NCBI GenBank assembly: GCA_946631345.1
Contig: CAMPAA010000179.1
Span: 1 to 6,604, forward strand
From: an uncultured Verrucomicrobiota bacterium
GTDB lineage: Bacteria > Verrucomicrobiota > Kiritimatiellia > RFP12 > UBA1067
Reading direction: 5' to 3'
DNA: 6,604 nucleotides
Shown: in pieces, positions 4,060-6,604 of the stretch
Numbering within the stretch: the first letter of the stretch is position 1
How the letters are laid out: the number at the start of each line of letters is the position of its first letter
Notes under the pieces: model-generated
The model's database searches: none
What the model saw: only the letters and a program-made list of their open reading frames with translations
Told to the model about the DNA's origin: nothing
Made by a program: the position numbers and the translations under genes

Positions 4060-6218
4060 CTAGCGACACCATAGACAACGACGTGACGATGTCAGGCGCG
4101 GGCGGAACGCTCCTCGCCGGGCGGTTTCGTATAGTCAAGCAGCTCGGGCAGGGCGGCATGGGCTCGGTGTGGCTCGCCGAGGACACGCAGCTCGACAACA
4201 AGCCATTCGCCATCAAGATGCTGCCGAGTATTCTCGTCTCGAACAAGCGCGCGTATCGTCAGCTGAAGGACGAGGCGCTTGTCGCGATGAGACTCGTGCA
4301 TCCTAACATCGTCCAGCTCCGCGCGTTCGAGGAGAATGGCGGCAACCCGTTCCTCGTGATGGACTACATCGACGGCGAGACGCTGGACGACTACCTGGCC
4401 GACAAGGGTAAACTCGCGGAGGATGAGGCGGTAAAGATTCTGAAACCAATCGCCGCCGCGCTTGACTATGCGCACAGCGAGGGCGTGGTACATCGCGATG
4501 TCAAGCCCGCGAACATCATGATTCGCAAGGATGGGCATCCGTACATTCTTGATTTTGGTATCGCGCGAGAGATTCAGGAGACGATGACGCGCGTGACCGG
4601 CAAACTGTCGTCGGGGACGCTTCTCTATATGTCCCCAGAGCAGTTGCATGGCACGGCGCCGAAGAAGGAGCAAGATGTCTATTCCTTCGCGGCGATGGCA
4701 TATGAATGTCTTAAAGGCGAGCCGCCGTTCTCGCGCGGACAAATTGAATATCAAATCGACCATGATATGCCCGAACCGCTGGTAGAGGGCGATGGTCCTA
4801 TCGCGCCGCTTGCCATAGGTGTCATGGCGGGTCTCTCGAAAAAACCGGAAGATCGCCCGCCTACATGCACGGAGGTGCTGGAAAGAGGGGACATTGCCAG
4901 AAAGCGCGAGGAGGATGAGGCCGAGCGAAAAAGACGCGAAGAAGCAGAAAGACGGGCGCTTGCGGACTTGGATTCTTCGGACAGGAAAGATATCGTCTTA
5001 TCGCATAAAGGGGATGGTTCTCGCCATTCGTTTAACGGTGCTCGCGGCTATTTGATGGCGATATGTACTGCAATAGCAGTGCTTGCGGCTATAGTCATTT
5101 ATGTAGGATCATATTCCCCCAAGACTAGACAAAGATCGGACAAGCGAGAATTAGTTAAAAGCGATTACATTCATCGCCTTGAGAAGGAAGCCGCAGAACG
5201 GAGAGCTGAAGCGGAACGTCACGAACGCGAGGCGCGCGAGGCTGCCGAGCGGGAACGCCGGGCGAAGTGGAGGCAGGAAGGCGCGGCGTTTACGATAAAC
5301 GATCCGTACGGATTGAATCTGACGATGAAGTGGTGTCCGGCGGGAACGTTCACCATGGGCAGTCCGACTACGGAGGAGGGGCGGTTCGACGGCGAACGGC
5401 AGCATCAGGTAACTCTAACAAAGGGCTTCTGGATGGGCGAGACCGAGGTGACGCAAGGGCAGTGGAAGAAACTGATGGACGGGGAGACGGTTGTCGATCT
5501 GGCGCGAAGGGGGGTGCGAGACGACACCGTGTACAACATCTTTGGCAAACAGCAGACGCTGCGGGAGTTTTGGGGAATGTCCCGCGATGGCGACCCCATG
5601 GACCTATGCGGAGACCTGAAGGACAACGTCCCAGTTTACCATGTCAGTTGGAACGAGGCGACCGAGTTCTGCCGCAGGCTGACGCAGCGGGAGCGGGCCA
5701 AGGGTCTCATTCCAGACGGCTACGAATACCGTTTACCGACGGAGGCCGAATGGGAATACGCCTGCCGGGCAGGGACTACGGCTGCTCTGCCGAATGGACG
5801 CGACATCAGGATTCTTGGTGCAAACAATGCGCCCGCACTTGACGACATCTCATGGTACGCCGGCAATTCAAGCGTGGGATTCGACGGACGCGGGTGGGAT
5901 ACGTCAGGATGGCCGGAGAAACAGTACCCCGGAGGCCGTGCATGCGCTCGCGATGTCAAGGGGAAGCAGGCTAACAGGTGGGGGCTATACGACATGATTG
6001 GTAATGTGTGGGAATGGTGCAATGACTGGTATGGCGATTACCCTTATGGCTCTGTAAGCGATCCGACTGGGTCTGCTACAGGTGCGTATCGCGTCGATCG
6101 CGGCGGGGGCTGGAACTTCAACGCCCGCATCTGCCGCTGCGCGCGCCGCGGCGGGGATTCCCCAGGCTTCCGCTCCTACGACCTGGGCTTCCGCGTCGCT
6201 CTCGCGCCCAGTCATTGA
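4056..6218 (+). CDS. Receptor-like Ser/Thr kinase with coiled-coil stalk and SUMF1 ectodomain (intact)
   Basis: The only complete family member here, 720 residues. Kinase (Hanks/PknB type) about 24-278: glycine loop GQGGMGSV 31-38, Lys54, helix-C Glu73, HRD 146-148, Lys150, Asn153, DFG 166-168, SPE 193-195, so all catalytic residues are present. An Arg/Glu-rich juxtamembrane helix (about 282-304) precedes one TM helix (about 331-352). A second Ala/Glu/Arg-rich predicted coiled coil (about 371-408) follows as a stalk, then the SUMF1 domain, about 412-716: MGSPTTEEG, HQVTLTKGFWMGETEVTQGQW, a family-type insertion around 475-525, LPTEAEWEYACRAGT, YDMIGNVWEWCNDW and the terminal RGGGW...GFRVAL block. 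Expected topology is kinase inside, SUMF1 outside. In place of the FGE pair only the second Cys (693) aligns, so formylglycine activity is doubtful. The start overlaps the fic stop, implying a Fic-kinase operon. Substrate and ligand are unknown. Confidence 0.93.
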   Translation: MTSDTIDNDVTMSGAGGTLLAGRFRIVKQLGQGGMGSVWLAEDTQLDNKPFAIKMLPSILVSNKRAYRQLKDEALVAMRLVHPNIVQLRAFEENGGNPFLVMDYIDGETLDDYLADKGKLAEDEAVKILKPIAAALDYAHSEGVVHRDVKPANIMIRKDGHPYILDFGIAREIQETMTRVTGKLSSGTLLYMSPEQLHGTAPKKEQDVYSFAAMAYECLKGEPPFSRGQIEYQIDHDMPEPLVEGDGPIAPLAIGVMAGLSKKPEDRPPTCTEVLERGDIARKREEDEAERKRREEAERRALADLDSSDRKDIVLSHKGDGSRHSFNGARGYLMAICTAIAVLAAIVIYVGSYSPKTRQRSDKRELVKSDYIHRLEKEAAERRAEAERHEREAREAAERERRAKWRQEGAAFTINDPYGLNLTMKWCPAGTFTMGSPTTEEGRFDGERQHQVTLTKGFWMGETEVTQGQWKKLMDGETVVDLARRGVRDDTVYNIFGKQQTLREFWGMSRDGDPMDLCGDLKDNVPVYHVSWNEATEFCRRLTQRERAKGLIPDGYEYRLPTEAEWEYACRAGTTAALPNGRDIRILGANNAPALDDISWYAGNSSVGFDGRGWDTSGWPEKQYPGGRACARDVKGKQANRWGLYDMIGNVWEWCNDWYGDYPYGSVSDPTGSATGAYRVDRGGGWNFNARICRCARRGGDSPGFRSYDLGFRVALAPSH
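4066..4091 (+). repeat. 26-bp repeat shared by kinase gene starts (also at 1706-1731 and 6437-6462)
   Basis: The bases encoding TIDNDVTM are identical at 4066-4091 and 6437-6462, and differ by one base (GTT for GTG) in the relic at 1706-1731, whereas flanking bases differ. It marks every kinase start in the window. The DNA-level conservation could reflect recent duplication, a recombination site or constraint on the N-terminal peptide. Confidence 0.85.
6099..6203 (+). other. Candidate DGR-type variable region VR3 (SUMF1 C-terminus)
   Basis: Encodes residues 682-716 of the intact kinase-receptor, from RGGGW to GFRVAL. Positions facing the VR1/VR2 variable sites read NFN, I, CA-R, GGDS, GF and SYDL. 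Codons AAC, TTC, AAC, ATC, TGC, GGC, TCC, TAC and GAC are C-ending; GGG, GAT and CTG are exceptions. Fixed codons differ from VR1/VR2 (GCC CGC rather than GCG CGG) and the tail reads GTCGCTCTC rather than CTCTGCTG, so if this is a DGR target it would need a different template. Confidence 0.4.
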
Positions 6219-6426
6219 ACGGAGGCTTGCCTTGTCCTTGAGCATAAAGAGCGGAGCAAAAGTCGTGCGCGCAGGCAAAGGCCGCAAAGAGCGGAGCGCT
6301 TTGAGCACGGAGTGCGACGGTCTGCCGGTGCGCGCGGCTCTGTTCTGACGCAAATTACAGGATACTGCGTAACGATGCCACAGATAAAACTGATTTGATC
6401 TAATAGAAGAAAAGGGACACAGGAGC
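6219..6426 (+). other. Intergenic spacer with a 12-bp direct repeat
   Basis: No convincing gene, RNA or clear promoter was found in these 208 nt. AAAGAGCGGAGC occurs at 6246-6257 and 6286-6297. The second copy sits in a short imperfect inverted repeat (CAAAG at 6285-6289, CTTTG at 6299-6303) with no T-tract, so terminator function is weak. The last 80 nt are AT-richer and probably hold the promoter and leader of the next gene, but no good -35/-10 pair is apparent. Confidence 0.5.
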
Positions 6427-6604
6427 ATGACCTACGACACCATAGACAACGACGTGACGATGGCAGGAGGCGCGCAGGGCGCTCTTCTCGCGAATCGCTA
6501 TCGCATTGTCAAACAGCTTGGTCAGGGCGGGATGGGGTCGGTGTGGCTTGCCGAGGACACGCAGCTCGACAACAAGCAGTTTGCCATCAAGATGCTGCCG
6601 AGCA
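6427..6604 (+). CDS. Ser/Thr protein kinase N-terminus, fourth paralogue, truncated by window edge
   Basis: The first 59 residues are visible: MTYDTIDNDVTM, then LLANRYRIVKQL, glycine loop GQGGMGSVW at 32-40 and the ATP-binding Lys in FAIK at 52-55, nearly identical to the kinase at 4056 from the glycine loop onward. An AGGAG sits 1 nt before the ATG and an AAGGG about 10 nt before; the latter has better spacing. By comparison with its neighbours it probably continues as kinase-TM-SUMF1, but only the kinase N-lobe is in view. It starts 208 nt after the previous stop and may have its own promoter. Confidence 0.9.
   Translation, partial: MTYDTIDNDVTMAGGAQGALLANRYRIVKQLGQGGMGSVWLAEDTQLDNKQFAIKMLPS

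Noticed and set aside
6285..6303. Hairpin after the intact kinase as a rho-independent terminator
   Set aside because: The stem is short and imperfect and no T-tract follows.
6355..6404. Promoter for the fourth kinase
   Set aside because: AT-rich -10-like hexamers are present, but no -35 element at acceptable spacing could be found.

Overview
The window is a tandem cluster of paralogous membrane-anchored proteins in which a bacterial Ser/Thr protein kinase is joined through one transmembrane helix to a SUMF1/FGE-sulfatase (C-type-lectin-like) ectodomain. A Fic AMP-transferase gene lies in the middle. All genes are on the + strand. The GC-rich coding sequence, the kinase-TM-SUMF1 architecture and the tandem paralogue expansion suggest a PVC-group bacterium (Kiritimatiellota, Lentisphaerota or Verrucomicrobiota, perhaps from a gut). 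This is family-level pattern recognition; no marker gene fixes the taxon.

Layout: (1) 1-1662 is the 3' part of a kinase-TM-SUMF1 gene. Its kinase carries an in-frame repeat insertion, its ectodomain is compact, and it has a C-terminal extension with a second TM helix. (2) 1696-1806 is the 5' relic of a second kinase gene, frameshifted and stopped by nonsense. It runs without a gap into (3) 1808-2908, a TM-anchored SUMF1 protein with no kinase domain. The start region of (3) is the fossil glycine-rich loop of the lost kinase, and the Gly codons now act as its ribosome-binding site. (4) An extended -10 promoter (2952-2981) abuts (5) the fic gene, 2989-4059. (6) The fic stop overlaps by ATGA the start of a complete kinase-coiled coil-TM-coiled coil-SUMF1 gene, 4056-6218. 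(7) After about 200 nt without a recognisable gene, a fourth kinase gene starts at 6427 and runs off the window.

The three SUMF1 ectodomains in view end in the same skeleton: RGG.W...AR.CR....R....P..R....G(F/L)R. The codons between the fixed residues are strongly C-ending and differ at nearly every position, while several fixed codons are identical in DNA between the first two genes. This is the layout of a variable region of a diversity-generating retroelement (DGR). No reverse transcriptase or AAC-rich template repeat lies in the window, so DGR targeting is an inference. Working model: diversified external sensor domains feed near-identical cytoplasmic kinases, and one kinase is co-expressed with an autoinhibited Fic enzyme.
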